From assembly GCA_963698565.1 (NCBI GenBank), contig CAVORH010000040.1, forward strand, positions 1-64,000: a DNA stretch of 64,000 nucleotides, written 5' to 3'. This DNA is from Sva-07 sp963698565. GTDB taxonomy: Bacteria; Actinomycetota; Acidimicrobiia; Acidimicrobiales; Ilumatobacteraceae. Position 1 is the stretch's first letter. Each line of letters opens with the position of its first letter. The position numbers and the translations under genes are program-made. Shown here piece after piece: positions 1-16,395 of the stretch. The notes below the pieces were generated by a model, which was not told the DNA's origin, did no database searches, and saw only the letters and a list, made by a program, of their open reading frames with translations.

Positions 1-3000
1 CCTCACCGTTCGTGGTGAACACGGCCCTGCGTGAGTGGCCGGTACCTCCGAGCGGGGTGCGGCGCGGCGGGGTGAGCGCGTTCGGGTTCGGAGGCACCAA
101 CTTCCACGTCGTGCTCGAGGAACACGTCCCCGGTCGCCACAAGCCACCGGCTCGGGTGTTCGCCGGAGCATCGATCGGCCAGGCCACCTCCGTCACCCCG
201 GCGGGCGAGGCCGAACCCGCTTCGGTCGCGGCCACGGTCGATCCGACCAAGCCGCCCCTGCGCGGGGCACTCGTGCTCGGCGCGCGCGACGACGCCGACC
301 TGCTCGCCCAGGTGCGCCAGGCGCTCACCGACGCGCAGGCCGGTCGAGCACCGGCACCTGCTCGGCCCGACCCGGCGGTGGGGCGCGCTGCTCGTCGCAT
401 CGCCGTCGACTTCGCCGATGCGGCCGATCTCGCCACCAAGCTCGACAAGGCGGTCAAGGCGCTGACCAGCGGCAACCCGGCGATCTTCCGCATGCTCCGC
501 CAGCAGGGTGTGTTCGTCGGGGGTGGCCCGGCCCCGAAGGTGGCGTTCCTCTACACCGGCCAGGGGTCGCAGTACGTCAACATGCTGCAGGCTCTACGTG
601 CCAGCGAGCCGATCGTCGACGCCACGTTCCGCGAGGCCGACGAGGTGATGACGCCGCTGCTCGGGCGCCCGCTCAGCTCGTACATCTTCGTCGACGGCGA
701 CGACCCCACCGCTGTCGCGCAACTCGAACAGCAGCTCCTGCAGACCGAGATCACCCAACCAGCGGTGCTCGCCACCGACTCGAGCATCAGCCGACTCCTC
801 GGCGCCTACGGCATGCATCCCGACATGGTGATGGGGCACAGCCTCGGCGAGTACGGCGCCCTGATCGCCGCCGGCTCGCTCACGTTCGCCGCTGCGCTCG
901 AGGCAGTCAGCGCCCGCGGCAGCGAGATGGCCCGGCTGTCGGTCGAGGACAACGGTGCGATGGCCGCCGTGTTCGGGCCGCTCACCGAGATCGAGCGGAT
1001 CGTCGATGCCACGCCCGGCTACGCCGTTGTCGCGAACATCAACTCGAACAACCAGGCGGTCGTCGGCGGGGCGACCGATGCGGTCCTGGCGGCGATCGAC
1101 TCGTTCACCGCTGCGGGCATGCAGGCCGTTCGCATCCCGGTGAGTCATGCGTTCCACACCACGATCGTCGCGCCGGCGTCGGTGCCCCTGGTGGCGACGC
1201 TGGAGCGGCTGGACGTGCAGCCGCCGCAGATCCCACTGGTCGCCAACGTGACCGGCGAGTTCTACCCATCGGACGCGACGAGCGACACGATGTGCGACTA
1301 CCTCGGGCGCCAGGTCGCATCGCCCGTGCAGTTCGTCAAGGGGCTCCACACGCTCTACGACGCCGGCGCCCGCGTCTTCGTCGAAGTCGGCCCGAAACGA
1401 GCGCTGCACGGTTTCGTCGAAGACGTGCTCGGCGAACACGACGACGTCCTGTCGCTGTACACCAACCACCCGAAGCTCGGCGATGCGGTGTCGATCAACC
1501 AGGCGCTGTGCGGACTGTGGGCCGCCGGCGTCGGCTTCGAGACGCCGGAGGCTCCGGTCACCCCTGCCCCCGTGGCACCCGCGGCGACCACCGCAGTTGC
1601 GCCGTCACCCGCCGCAGCAGCGGGGCCGGCCGACGATCGCATCATGCAGCTCGGGCAGCTGTTCGCCGGCGTCATCGAAGAGGGGCTGCGGATCTACGGA
1701 ACCGAACCGGCGACACCGACCGCGCCGGTTCCCGCTTCGACACCGGCCGTGTCCGGCGGACGCATCGACGCCGAGCCGGTGGTCGTCACCGGGGCTGCGC
1801 TCGGCCTCCCCGGTGTCGAGCAGACCTTCGACGACGCCAACATCGCCCGGATCCTCGCCGGACAGCAGTTCATCGACACGTTGCCGGACGCGGCGCGGGA
1901 GCGCATGGCCGACATGCACATCACCCGGCTGGTCAAGAGCGAGTCCGGTGGTGCGAGCTTCGAGACCATCGACGATCCCGCCGAGGTCATCAAGCTCGCC
2001 GGCCGCCACGCGCCGCTCGACATCGTCGAGCAGTTCGCGGTCGACACTGCGCGAGACGAGGCCCTCGACAACACGACCCGCCTGGCGATCGGCGCCGGCT
2101 TCGACGCATTGCGTGACGCCGGGATCCCGCTGGTGATGCGCTACAAGACGACCACCATCGGAACCCAGTTGCCCGATCGCTGGGGACTGCCCGATGCGCT
2201 CCGTGACGACACCGGAGTGATCTTCGCGAGCGCCTTCCCCGGCTACGACCGCTTCGCGGAGGACGTCGAGGCATACACCGCCGATCGCGCACGGCGTGAG
2301 CACCTGCTCGCACTCGAGGGCGTACGGGCCCGGATGGACGGCACCGAGCCCGCCGTCGCCGAGGTCGATCGCCTGATCGCCAACCTCCGCGCAGAGATGG
2401 AGGCGCACCCGTACGGCTTCGACCGTCGGTTCCTGTTCCGCGTGCTCTCGATGGGCCACTCGCAGTTCGCCGAGATCATCGGGGCCCGTGGGCCGAACAC
2501 CCAGGTCAATGCCGCCTGCGCATCGACGACACAGGCGATCTCCCTGGCGGAGGACTGGATCCGCGCCGGTCGGTGCCGCCGGGTGGTGGTCGTGTCGGCC
2601 GACGACGCCACCGGCGACTCGCTGATGCCCTGGATCGCCAGCGGATTCCTCGCCAGCGGCGCCGCGGCCACCGACGAACACGTCGAGGACGCGGCGACGC
2701 CGTTCGACCGCCGGCGCCACGGGATGATCGTGGGCATGGGTGCCGCGGCGCTCGTGGTCGAGTCGGCCGAGGCAGCGCGAGAGCGCGGACTGCAGCCCAT
2801 CTGCGAAGTGCTCGGCGCGATCACCGCCAACTCCGCATTCCACGGCACCCGTCTCGACGTCGAGCACATCGGCGCCGTGATGGAGGCGGTGATCGAACAG
2901 GCCGAGTCGCACGGTGTGCGCCGCAGCGAGATCGCCGGCGAAGCGATGTTCGTCTCCCACGAGACCTACACGCCCGCCCGCGGCGGGTCGGCGGCCGCCG

Positions 3001-6000
3001 AGATCAACGCGCTGCGTCGGGTGTTCGGTCCCGACGCCGACCGGATCGTGATCACCAACACCAAGGGGTTCACCGGTCATGCCATGGGCGCCGGGATCGA
3101 GGACGTCGTCGCGGTCAAGGCGCTCGAGACGGGGATCGTTCCACCGGTGCCGAACTACCGCGAACCCGATCCCGACCTCGGCAATCTCAACCTCTCGCGA
3201 GGAGGCGCCCACCCGGTGCGCTACGCGCTGCGGCTGGCCGCGGGCTTCGGCTCGCAGGTGGCGATGGCACTGCTGAGATGGACGCCGGTGGCGGACGGCC
3301 AGCGCCGAGCGACGGACCAACTCGGCTACGGCTATCGCATCGTCGACGCCGATGCCTGGCAGCGCTGGCTCGACCTGCTCGCCGGACACGACGGCGCGCG
3401 CCTCGAGACCGACCACCGTCGACTGCGGGTGGTCGACGTCGGCGCGCCGGCCACGTCGCAGCACGATTCTGCGGTGCCGGTGCCCTACGCCGGCCAGCTC
3501 GGCGCGTCGGTGAAGCGGACACCCCCGGCTGCGCCCGCTGCGACCACCCCGTCACCCGCCCCGGCGGCAGCGACCGTTGCCCCGGCTGCTGCCACTCCAC
3601 CGGCTGCAGTTCCGGCACCCGTCGCTGCCCCGGCTGCGGCTGCTGCTTCCGTGCCTGCCGCGGCTGCGGGGGATGAGGTGCTCGATCAGGTGACGGCGGT
3701 GGTGGCGGAGATGACGGGGTATCCGACCGAGTTGTTGGAGCCTGATCTCGACCTCGAGGCCGACCTGGGTGTGGACACCGTGAAGCAGGCGGAGGTGTTC
3801 GCTGCGGTCCGCGCTCACTACGAGCTCGAACGTGACGACAACCTGCAGCTGCGCGATTTCCCGACGTTGCGTCATGTTGCGGACTGGGTTCGCCAACGCG
3901 CCGGATTCGACCTGCGCAACCCGCAGCTGCATCGGCCCCCGTAGCTGCATCGGCCCCCGAGCCTGCTGCGGCGGCTGGTGTGGATGATGTGCTTGCTCAG
4001 GTGACGGCGGTGGTGGCGGAGATGACCGGGTATCCGACCGAGTTGTTGGAGCCTGATCTCGACCTCGAGGCGGATCTCGGCGTCGACACCGTGAAGCAGG
4101 CGGAGGTGTTCGCTGCGGTCCGCGCTCACTACGAGCTCGAACGTGACGACAACCTGCAGCTCCGCGACTTCCCGACGTTGCGTCATGTCGCGGACTGGGT
4201 CCGCCAACGCGCCGGATTCGACGCGCCGGCCGCATCGCCCGCGGCGGTGGTGGCTGCGCCGGCTCCGTGCTGCTGCGGCTCCGGCGGGTGATGAGGTGTT
4301 GGCTCAGGTGACGGCGGTGGTGGCGGAGATGACGGGGTATCCGACCGAGTTGTTGGAGCCTGATCTCGACCTCGAGGCCGATCTCGGCGTCGACACCGTG
4401 AAGCAGGCGGAGGTGTTCGCTGCGGTCCGCACCCACTACGAGCTCGAACGTGACGACAACCTGCAGCTCCGCGACTTCCCGACGTTGCGTCATGTCGCGG
4501 ACTGGGTCCGCCAACGCGCCGGACTCGACGCGCCGGCCGCAACGCCCGCGGCGGTGGTGGCTGCGTCGGCTCCGGTTGCTGTTGCGGCTGCCGGTGATGA
4601 GGTGTTGGCTCAGGTGACGGCGGTGGTGGCGGAGATGACGGGGTATCCGACCGAGTTGTTGGAGCCTGATCTCGACCTCGAGGCCGATCTCGGTGTGGAC
4701 ACCGTGAAGCAGGCGGAGGTGTTCGCTGCGGTCCGTACCCACTACGAGCTCGAACGTGACGACAACCTGCAGCTCCGGGACTTCCCGACGTTGCGTCATG
4801 TCGCGGACTGGGTCCGCCAACGCGCCGGACTCGACACCGCGCAATCCGCAACTGCATCGGCCCCCGAGCCTGCTGCGGCGGCTGGTGTGGATGATGTGCT
4901 TGCTCAGGTGACGGCGGTGGTGGCGGAGATGACGGGGTATCCGACGGACCTCTTGGAGCCTGATCTCGACCTCGAGGCCGATCTCGGCGTCGACACCGTG
5001 AAGCAGGCGGAGGTGTTCGCTGCGGTCCGTACCCACTACGAGCTCGAACGTGACGACAACCTGCAGCTGCGCGACTTCCCGACGTTGCGTCATGTTGCGG
5101 ACTGGGTCCGCCAACGCGCCGGACTCGACGCGCCCACTGCGGCAACAGCTGCTGCGCCGGCGGCGACCGTCGCGTCCGAGCCCGCTGCGCCGAGCGTCGT
5201 CCGTGGTGACTTCGATGCCGTCGATGCGCTGCCTCGCCGGATCCCGGTCCCTACGCTGCGGCCGCCGGTGACGGACTGCCTGCCGACCGGCGTCGCACTC
5301 GACGGTGCCCGCATCATCGTCATGCTCGACGAGGGCGGAGTCGGCGAGGCGTTGGTGAAGCAGCTCGACAAGGCAGGGGCCGCCGTGCTCACCCTGGAAC
5401 CTGGCCTGGCGACCGACGCGTTGCTGGCAGAGGTCGAGGCCTGGCATGCGGACGCGCCGATCGACGGCGTGTACTGGCTCCCCGCCCTCGACGACGACGG
5501 CGACCTCGCCGAGTACGACCTGCCCACCTGGCGCGAGGCACTGCGCCGCCGGGTCAAGGCGCTGTACGCGACCATGCGTTGCCTGTACGACGCGAGCCCG
5601 TTCCTCGTGTCGGCGACCCGCCTCGGCGGCTACCACGGCTACGACGCCGACGGCGCCACCAACCCGCTCGGCGGACCGGTGGTCGGATTCACCAAGTCGT
5701 ACCGCAAGGAGCGTCCGGAGGCGCTGGTGAAGGCGGTCGACCTCGCTCCCAGTCGCAAGACCTCGGCGATTGCTGCGCAGTTGATCGAGGAGACCCTGTT
5801 CGATCCGGGCTGTGTCGAGATCGGGCGGGTCGACGACCGACGGTTCGGCGTGGCATTCGTCGAAGCGCCGTTCCCGCAGCGCTCCGACGACGGCCAACCG
5901 GTCCCCGGCGGGGGCATGACGCTCGATCACGACTCGGTCGTCGTCGTCACCGGCGCGGCGGGGAGCATCGTGTCGGCGATCACCGCTGATCTCGCTGCGG

Positions 6001-7724
6001 CGTCGGGCGGCACGTTCCACCTGCTCGACCTGACCCCGACGCCCGACCCCGCCGACCCCGATCTCGAGGCGTTCCGTGCCGACCGCAACGGTCTGAAGGT
6101 CACGATCGCCGAGCGGATGAAGGCAGCCGGTGAGCACCCGACGCCGGTGACGATCGAGCGCGAGCTCGCCCGGTTCGAACGCCTCAACGCCGCACTCACC
6201 GCGATCCAGTCCGTGGAGGCCGCCGGCGGGACCGTTCACTACCACTCGGTCGACCTGACCGACGCCGACGCAGTCGCCACCGCGATCGACGACGTGCGCC
6301 GCCTCAGCGGCCGCATCGACGTGCTGCTCCACGCCGCCGGCCTGGAGATCAGCCGCAACCTGCCCGAGAAGGAACCGCGCGAGTACGACCTCGTGTTCGA
6401 CGTCAAGAGCGACGGTTGGTTCAACGTGTTCCATGCCGCGCAGGACATGGAGATCGGTGCGACCGTCGTGTTCTCGTCGGTCGCCGGACGGTTCGGCAAC
6501 CAGGGCCAGACCGACTACTCGGCTGCGAACGACCTGCTGTGCAAGATCACCAGCAACTTCCGCCGCAGCCGGCCGGAGACCCGCGGGCTCGCGTTGGACT
6601 GGACGGCGTGGGGTGGCATCGGCATGGCGACCCGTGGATCGATCCCCAAGATCATGGAGATGGCCGGCGTGCAGATGTTGCCCCCCGAGGCGGGGGTCGC
6701 ATGGATCCGGCGCGAGCTGGTGTCGAGTGAGTACCGGGGCGAGGTGATCGTCGCCGGGGCGCTCGGCATGATGGCGGCCGAGTACGACGATCGTGGCGGT
6801 GTCGATCTCACCTCCGTGGTCGGCGACGGGGCCGACCACGGCCCGATGATCGGGCACGCCACGGTCAGTGTCCACGACGGCGTCGTCGTCGAGACGACGC
6901 TCGATCCGCTGCAGCAGCCGTTCCTCCACGATCACCGCATCGACGGCACGCCGGTGCTGCCAGGCGTGATGGGGATGGAGGCGTTCGCCGAGACCGCACG
7001 GCTGCTGGTGCCGGACCACCACGTGCTGGCGGTCGAGGACGTCACGTTCGCTGCGCCGCTGAAGTTCTACCGGGACGAACCACGCGCGCTCACCGTGCGG
7101 GCGGTGCTCGCCCCCGACGGCGACGATCTCGTGGCGCACTGCACGCTCAGCGCCGAACGCCAACTGCCCGGACACGACCAACCACAACGAACAGTGCACT
7201 TCACCGGACGCGTGCGGCTGGGCACCGAGGTCCTGGCAACGGAACGGGTCGATCCACCGGGGGATCCCAGCGGACCGACACTCGATGCCGAGCGCGTGTA
7301 CTCCTTCTACTTCCACGGCCCGGCGTACCAGGTGGTGTCTTCGGCGTGGAGGGACGAGGACACCTCGGTGGCAACACTGATGGATCCCCTGCCTGCCAAT
7401 CACACACCCACCGAACAACCGCTCTCCACCGCGCCGAGGCTGATCGAGCTGTGCTTCCAGACCGCCGGTCTCTGGCAGGCAGGTCTCGAGGACCGGTTGG
7501 CGCTGCCGATGCGGGTGGGCAGGGCGCGCTGGTATCCCACGCCGCACGCAGACGGTCCGCTGCGTGCGGTCGCTCACGAGATGTCGGCCGGGGTGTTCGA
7601 CTGCGTCGTCGTCGACTCCTCGGGGACGGTCGTGGCACGGCTCGACCGTTACGAGACGATCCCGTTGCCGGCGCCGATTCCCGAATCGGTCGCCGCCGCT
7701 CTCCACGCCACCTACCGGCAGTGA
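1..7724 (+). CDS. PUFA/polyketide-type megasynthase KS-AT-KS-(ACP)5-KR-DH, 5' partial, two frameshifts
   Basis: Iterative type I synthase that would build a long acyl or polyene chain from malonyl units in the cytoplasm. Its 5' end lies outside the window. Domains in order: the last part of a ketosynthase (GVSAFGFGGTNF); an acyltransferase, nt 540-1480 (TGQGSQ, GHSLGEYG); a second, divergent ketosynthase, nt 1770-3290 (Cys in NAACAST, His in SHETYTP and FTGHAMG); five ACPs, nt 3660-5130; a ketoreductase, nt 5200-6770 (TGAAGS, then VFSSVAG and DYSAAND); and a hot-dog dehydratase, nt 6880-7660 (HDHRIDG, VLPGV). The frame slips after ACP1 (a TAG ends that frame at 3942-3944) and again near 4266. 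ACP2 is read in a second frame, and the original frame is restored for ACP3 onward. Length arithmetic implies one base missing, then two. The order resembles PfaA/HglE-type synthases, but the extra ketosynthase after the AT is unusual. The product is unknown. The carboxylase gene follows after 16 nt. Confidence 0.85.
3660..5135 (+). repeat. Five tandem, nearly identical acyl-carrier-protein modules
   Basis: The start of a shared motif (GTGACGGCGGTGGTGG) recurs at 3690, 4001, 4308, 4614 and 4908. Each unit codes for one ACP of about 80 residues, and Ala/Pro-rich linkers separate them. Observed spacings are 311, 307, 306 and 294. The last two are multiples of three and the first two are not. 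Adding 1 and 2 bases gives 312 and 309, which matches the two frameshifts. The site that should carry the phosphopantetheine Ser reads LGVDTVKQAE in every copy, so it is Thr. Near-identity at the DNA level points to recent duplication or gene conversion. Confidence 0.9.
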
Positions 7725-7740
7725 GCAAGGTGCAAGCGAC

Positions 7741-13056
<5,316 letters not shown>

Positions 13057-13079
13057 GCGACCGCCGCGCCGACCGGAGG

Positions 13080-13829
13080 TCAGCAGGTCGGCCGATCGAC
13101 CCAGGAGTGCACCGGGACGGCGGCCGCGAGGCTGGAGCCGGTCGGCAGCAGCTCGGGCGGCTCACGGTGTGAGTCGCAGGCGATCGTCAGCACGAAGACG
13201 CCGTCGCGTCGCCACCACCCGGGCATCGGACCCGCGGCTCCGTTCACGGTCATCGGGGCCCACCCGTCCGGCCTGCCCTCGCCGTGGAGCTGCACCTCGA
13301 CCGTCCTCGTGTCGACGCGAAGCCCGACCTGCTGCACCTTGAGAGCGGCCTCCTTCGCCGACCAGATCAGGTTCGCCGCCTCGTGCCGCTGGTCGAGGTC
13401 CGTCAGCCCCCGTACGTGCTCGCGTTCTGCCGAGGTGAAGAAGTCGGTGACGAATCCGTCGCTGCGCGGTTCGACCACCTCGAGGTCGATCCCGAGCGAT
13501 CCGGATTCGGCGCTGCCCGGTGGCCCGACGAGGCACACGGCCCACCCGGCGCGGTCGCTCATCGACACATCGACCTCCGCCGCCCGCCCGTCGAGGTGGA
13601 CGTACGGCGCCCCGCTGGGTCGGTGCCGCACCTCGATCCGGGTGAGCGACTCCGGCGTGCGATCGATGTCCAGCACGGTGGCGATCGCCTGCTTCGCCGT
13701 CCATCGCCGCGTGAGGTACTCGTTGCGACGCTTCGTGAAGCGGATCGACGCCAGGAGCTCGCGCTCCTGGGACGACAGCCACTCGAGCGACGCCGGTACG
13801 TCGCGCTCACCGTGTGCCAGCCACCACAT
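13080..13829 (-). CDS. 4'-phosphopantetheinyl transferase, Sfp type
   Basis: 249-residue transferase that would move phosphopantetheine from CoA onto carrier-protein serines. It has the two family signatures: GIDLE (Mg/CoA binding) and WSAKEAALK. An N-terminal half with FTKRRNEYLTRRWTAKQA is typical of Sfp-type rather than AcpS-type enzymes. It converges on the carboxylase gene with a 23-nt gap and lies beside the five-ACP synthase, so that synthase is its likely client. The ACPs show Thr at the acceptor site, which makes the pairing biochemically interesting. Confidence 0.88.
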   Translation of the reverse strand: MWWLAHGERDVPASLEWLSSQERELLASIRFTKRRNEYLTRRWTAKQAIATVLDIDRTPESLTRIEVRHRPSGAPYVHLDGRAAEVDVSMSDRAGWAVCLVGPPGSAESGSLGIDLEVVEPRSDGFVTDFFTSAEREHVRGLTDLDQRHEAANLIWSAKEAALKVQQVGLRVDTRTVEVQLHGEGRPDGWAPMTVNGAAGPMPGWWRRDGVFVLTIACDSHREPPELLPTGSSLAAAVPVHSWVDRPTC

Positions 13830-13898
13830 CTGGCCATTCTCTCTCCCGCAGCGCTCCTGGCGTGACGATTCACCGGTGCCGGGGGCGACGAGAGTTCG

Positions 13899-14630
13899 TC
13901 AGCCGCGCGACATCCGCTCGTGCATGTCGTCGGGTGTACCGAACGGGAGTGATCGCTCGTGGACCAGCGCCGCGGTCCTGTCGAGGTCGCTCTGGGTGGC
14001 GATCAAGCGCTTGACGATCCGGTTGGTCCCGCCCGAGTTCGCGAGGATCTCGGTTGCGAGGGCATCGACGGCGCCATCGAGTTCGTCGTCGGGCACGCAA
14101 CGGTCGACGAGACCGATCGCCTCCGCCGCTCGGCCGTCGATCCGTCGGCTGGTGAACATCAGTTCCTTCGCCGTCGAACGACCGATTCGCTCCGGCAGCC
14201 TGACCGACATCCCCCAGATCGGCACGAGCCCCCACTGGCCGTGTGTGTCACCGAGCTTGGTCGACTCGGCAGCGATCAGCAGGTCGCAGGCGAGCGCGAG
14301 TTCGAGACCCCCGGTGAAGCAGTGACCGTGGAGCTTGGCGATCGTCGGCTGCGGGAGTTGTTCGAGGGCGTCGACCGTCTCGGGCTCGAAGTGACGGCTC
14401 GGGGCTCGCTCGCCGGTGGCGATCGACTCGAGATCGTGGCCGGCACAGAACGACCGCCCGGCGCCGCGGAGCACGACGCAGCCGACCGATTCGTCGGTGG
14501 CGATCGCGTCGAGGTGTGATCGCAGCTCCACGAACGAGCGCGGCGTCAAGGCGTTCAGCTTGTCCGGTCGGTTCAGCGTGAGCGTCGTCAGCCCTTCGTG
14601 GTCGGTTCTCGTCACCAGATCGTCGGGCAC
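13899..14630 (-). CDS. Enoyl-CoA hydratase/isomerase (crotonase) family protein
   Basis: 243 residues with a GTG start. The crotonase signature is clear: LTLNRPDKLNAL at the N-terminus, an oxyanion-hole loop FCAGHDLESI, and HGHCFTGGLELALACD carrying the first family glutamate. The position of the second catalytic glutamate (usually in a PEI-type motif) reads DTHGQWGLVP, so two-Glu hydratase chemistry is doubtful; isomerase, hydrolase or another crotonase reaction is possible. The gene follows the glutamine-amidotransferase-like gene on the same strand after about 25 nt, so they are probably cotranscribed. The substrate cannot be told from the sequence. Confidence 0.85.
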   Translation of the reverse strand: MPDDLVTRTDHEGLTTLTLNRPDKLNALTPRSFVELRSHLDAIATDESVGCVVLRGAGRSFCAGHDLESIATGERAPSRHFEPETVDALEQLPQPTIAKLHGHCFTGGLELALACDLLIAAESTKLGDTHGQWGLVPIWGMSVRLPERIGRSTAKELMFTSRRIDGRAAEAIGLVDRCVPDDELDGAVDALATEILANSGGTNRIVKRLIATQSDLDRTAALVHERSLPFGTPDDMHERMSRG

Positions 14631-14655
14631 GTCGATGCCTCCTTCGTGTCGTGAG

Positions 14656-15342
14656 TCAGGCGGGTCGGTCGATGCCGGCCCAGTCGCAGAAGTTGGCGAT
14701 GAGCTGACGCCCCGCCGGGTGTTCCGTCGTCCAGTACTCCGGATGGAACTGGGTGCCGGCCAGCGGCAGTGACTCGTGGGCCAGGTACTGGAGCTCGGTC
14801 ACGTCGGTGCGGGCGAGGTTGACGAACCCTTCGGGTGCCTTCTTCAGTTCGAAGGTGTGCGCGTGGCGGAACACCGGCCGATCGCCGAGACCGGCGAGCA
14901 ACGGATGGTCACCGAGCAACTCGACCGGTTCGTAGCCCAGTTCCTTGCGCCAGCCCGGCTGGTAGTTCGGGTGGGGATCCTGCTCGCCGGCGGCGAGCCG
15001 GCCGATCCGTTCGAGCGGCGCCCCGAGTGTCGTGCCCATGAGCTGGAAGCCGCCGCAGAACCCGAACACCGGGGTCGTGCCCGACCGGATGATCGCACGA
15101 AGACCCTCGAGGTCACGTTCGTCGTACATCTCGACGTCGGCGCCGTTGCCGCTGATGAAGACCGCGGCGATGTCCAGTTCGCCGACGATGTCGGCGTCGA
15201 CGTCGGTGTAGCGCTGCAGGAGGCAGCGGTGTCCGGTGACGTCCTGGAGCATGTACGAGATCCGCGCCCGAGCGGCGAGCAGCCAGTCGGTCTGCGGTTT
15301 CAGGTAGGTGGAGGCGTGCTCGTAGTCGACGTAGAGGATCAT
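14656..15342 (-). CDS. Class I glutamine-amidotransferase-like protein
   Basis: 228 residues. The nucleophile elbow GFCGGFQLMG supplies the Cys, and GTQFHPEYW supplies the His-Glu pair of the class I (GATase1) triad. No synthetase partner domain is attached, so it may release ammonia for an unidentified partner or act as a gamma-glutamyl hydrolase-type peptidase. The ATG at 15342 (MILYVDYEH) is preferred over an upstream TTG because class I domains usually start at this first beta strand. It is divergent from the quinate-dehydrogenase-like gene with about 63 nt between starts. Confidence 0.8.
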   Translation of the reverse strand: MILYVDYEHASTYLKPQTDWLLAARARISYMLQDVTGHRCLLQRYTDVDADIVGELDIAAVFISGNGADVEMYDERDLEGLRAIIRSGTTPVFGFCGGFQLMGTTLGAPLERIGRLAAGEQDPHPNYQPGWRKELGYEPVELLGDHPLLAGLGDRPVFRHAHTFELKKAPEGFVNLARTDVTELQYLAHESLPLAGTQFHPEYWTTEHPAGRQLIANFCDWAGIDRPA

Positions 15343-15405
15343 CGCGGCGGCCAACCTACTGGTGCGGGGTCGCTACGGTCGGAGGCGGACGAGAGGGGGT
15401 TCGTG

Positions 15406-16317
15406 ATGTCGAAGCACGTCGTGTCGGTGTCGCTCGGGAGTTCGACACGCGACAAGTCGGTCACGCTCGAACTGGGTGGGGTGGAGATCGTCGCCGAGCG
15501 TCGTGGCGTCGACGGCGACCTCGCCGCCTTCAATCGCCTGATGCGCGAACTCGACGGGACCGTCGACGTGCTCTCGGTCGGCGGCACCGAGCTCGCGTTC
15601 CACGTCGACGGCGAGGTGCTGACGTTCCGCTCGACCACCCAGCTCATCGAGGGCGTCACCAGGACCCCGCTGGTCGACGGCGCCGGGCTCAAGCTGACGC
15701 TCGAGCGGCGGGTGTTCGAACTCGCGCCCGCCGCCGCCGATCCGGTCACCGGCGCCGCGCCGCACTTCGGCCAGGCGTTCCTCAACATCGCGCTCGACCG
15801 GTGGGGCATGGCGCTCGCCGTCGACGAGGTGAGCGACTCGGTCGTGTACGGCGACCTCATGTTCAGCTTCGGCGTGCCCGTCGCGCTCACGAGCCTCTCC
15901 GCCGTGAAACGCATGGCCAAGACGCTGGTGCCGGTCGCCGGTCGGATGCCGCTGAAGTGGCTGTACCCCACGGGCGACGACCAGACCGTCCGCGAGCCGA
16001 AGTTCGCGAAGCACTTCGCGGCATCCGACCTGATCTGTGGCGACTTCCTCTACATCGGCAAGCACGCACCCGACGACCTGACGGGCAAGACGATCCTCAC
16101 CAACACCACCACCGAGGCGAACGTCGAGTCGTTGGCCGCGAGCGGCGCAACGATGCTGATCACCACGACGCCTCGGTTCGACGGACGATCTTTCGGTACC
16201 AACCTGACCGAGGCGATCATCACCGCTGCGGTCGGCTCCGATCGGCCGCTGACGATCGACGAGATGAACGCAGCCATCGACGATCTCGGCGTTCGCCCCG
16301 CCGTCACCCGCTTCTGA
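15406..16317 (+). CDS. Quinate/shikimate 5-dehydrogenase-like protein
   Basis: 303 residues, starting MSKHVVSVSLGSSTRDKSV. From memory, proteins annotated 'quinate 5-dehydrogenase' in Chloroflexi and Actinobacteria share this start and the later segments VDVLSVGG, LALDEV-like, MPLKWLYPTG, GDFLYIGKHAPDDL, TNTTTEAN and TTTPRFDGRSFGTN. I know of no assay that proves this activity, and no classical GxGxxG loop is obvious, so treat the name as a family label. GTG at 15403 is an alternative start one codon upstream. The gene is divergent from the amidotransferase-like gene. Confidence 0.65.
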   Translation: MSKHVVSVSLGSSTRDKSVTLELGGVEIVAERRGVDGDLAAFNRLMRELDGTVDVLSVGGTELAFHVDGEVLTFRSTTQLIEGVTRTPLVDGAGLKLTLERRVFELAPAAADPVTGAAPHFGQAFLNIALDRWGMALAVDEVSDSVVYGDLMFSFGVPVALTSLSAVKRMAKTLVPVAGRMPLKWLYPTGDDQTVREPKFAKHFAASDLICGDFLYIGKHAPDDLTGKTILTNTTTEANVESLAASGATMLITTTPRFDGRSFGTNLTEAIITAAVGSDRPLTIDEMNAAIDDLGVRPAVTRF

Positions 16318-16395
16318 CTGATCGGGTCACGACCGTCGCGACCCGCGCTGCTACCTTCGCGGTTCCTGTTCGTCGCCCCAACCGTGGAGGTCTCC

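Noticed and set aside
3942..3944. TAG inside the synthase as a pyrrolysine or readthrough codon
   Set aside because: The TAG lies in a shifted frame after a missing base. Restoring one base removes it, and the repeat-spacing arithmetic supports this.
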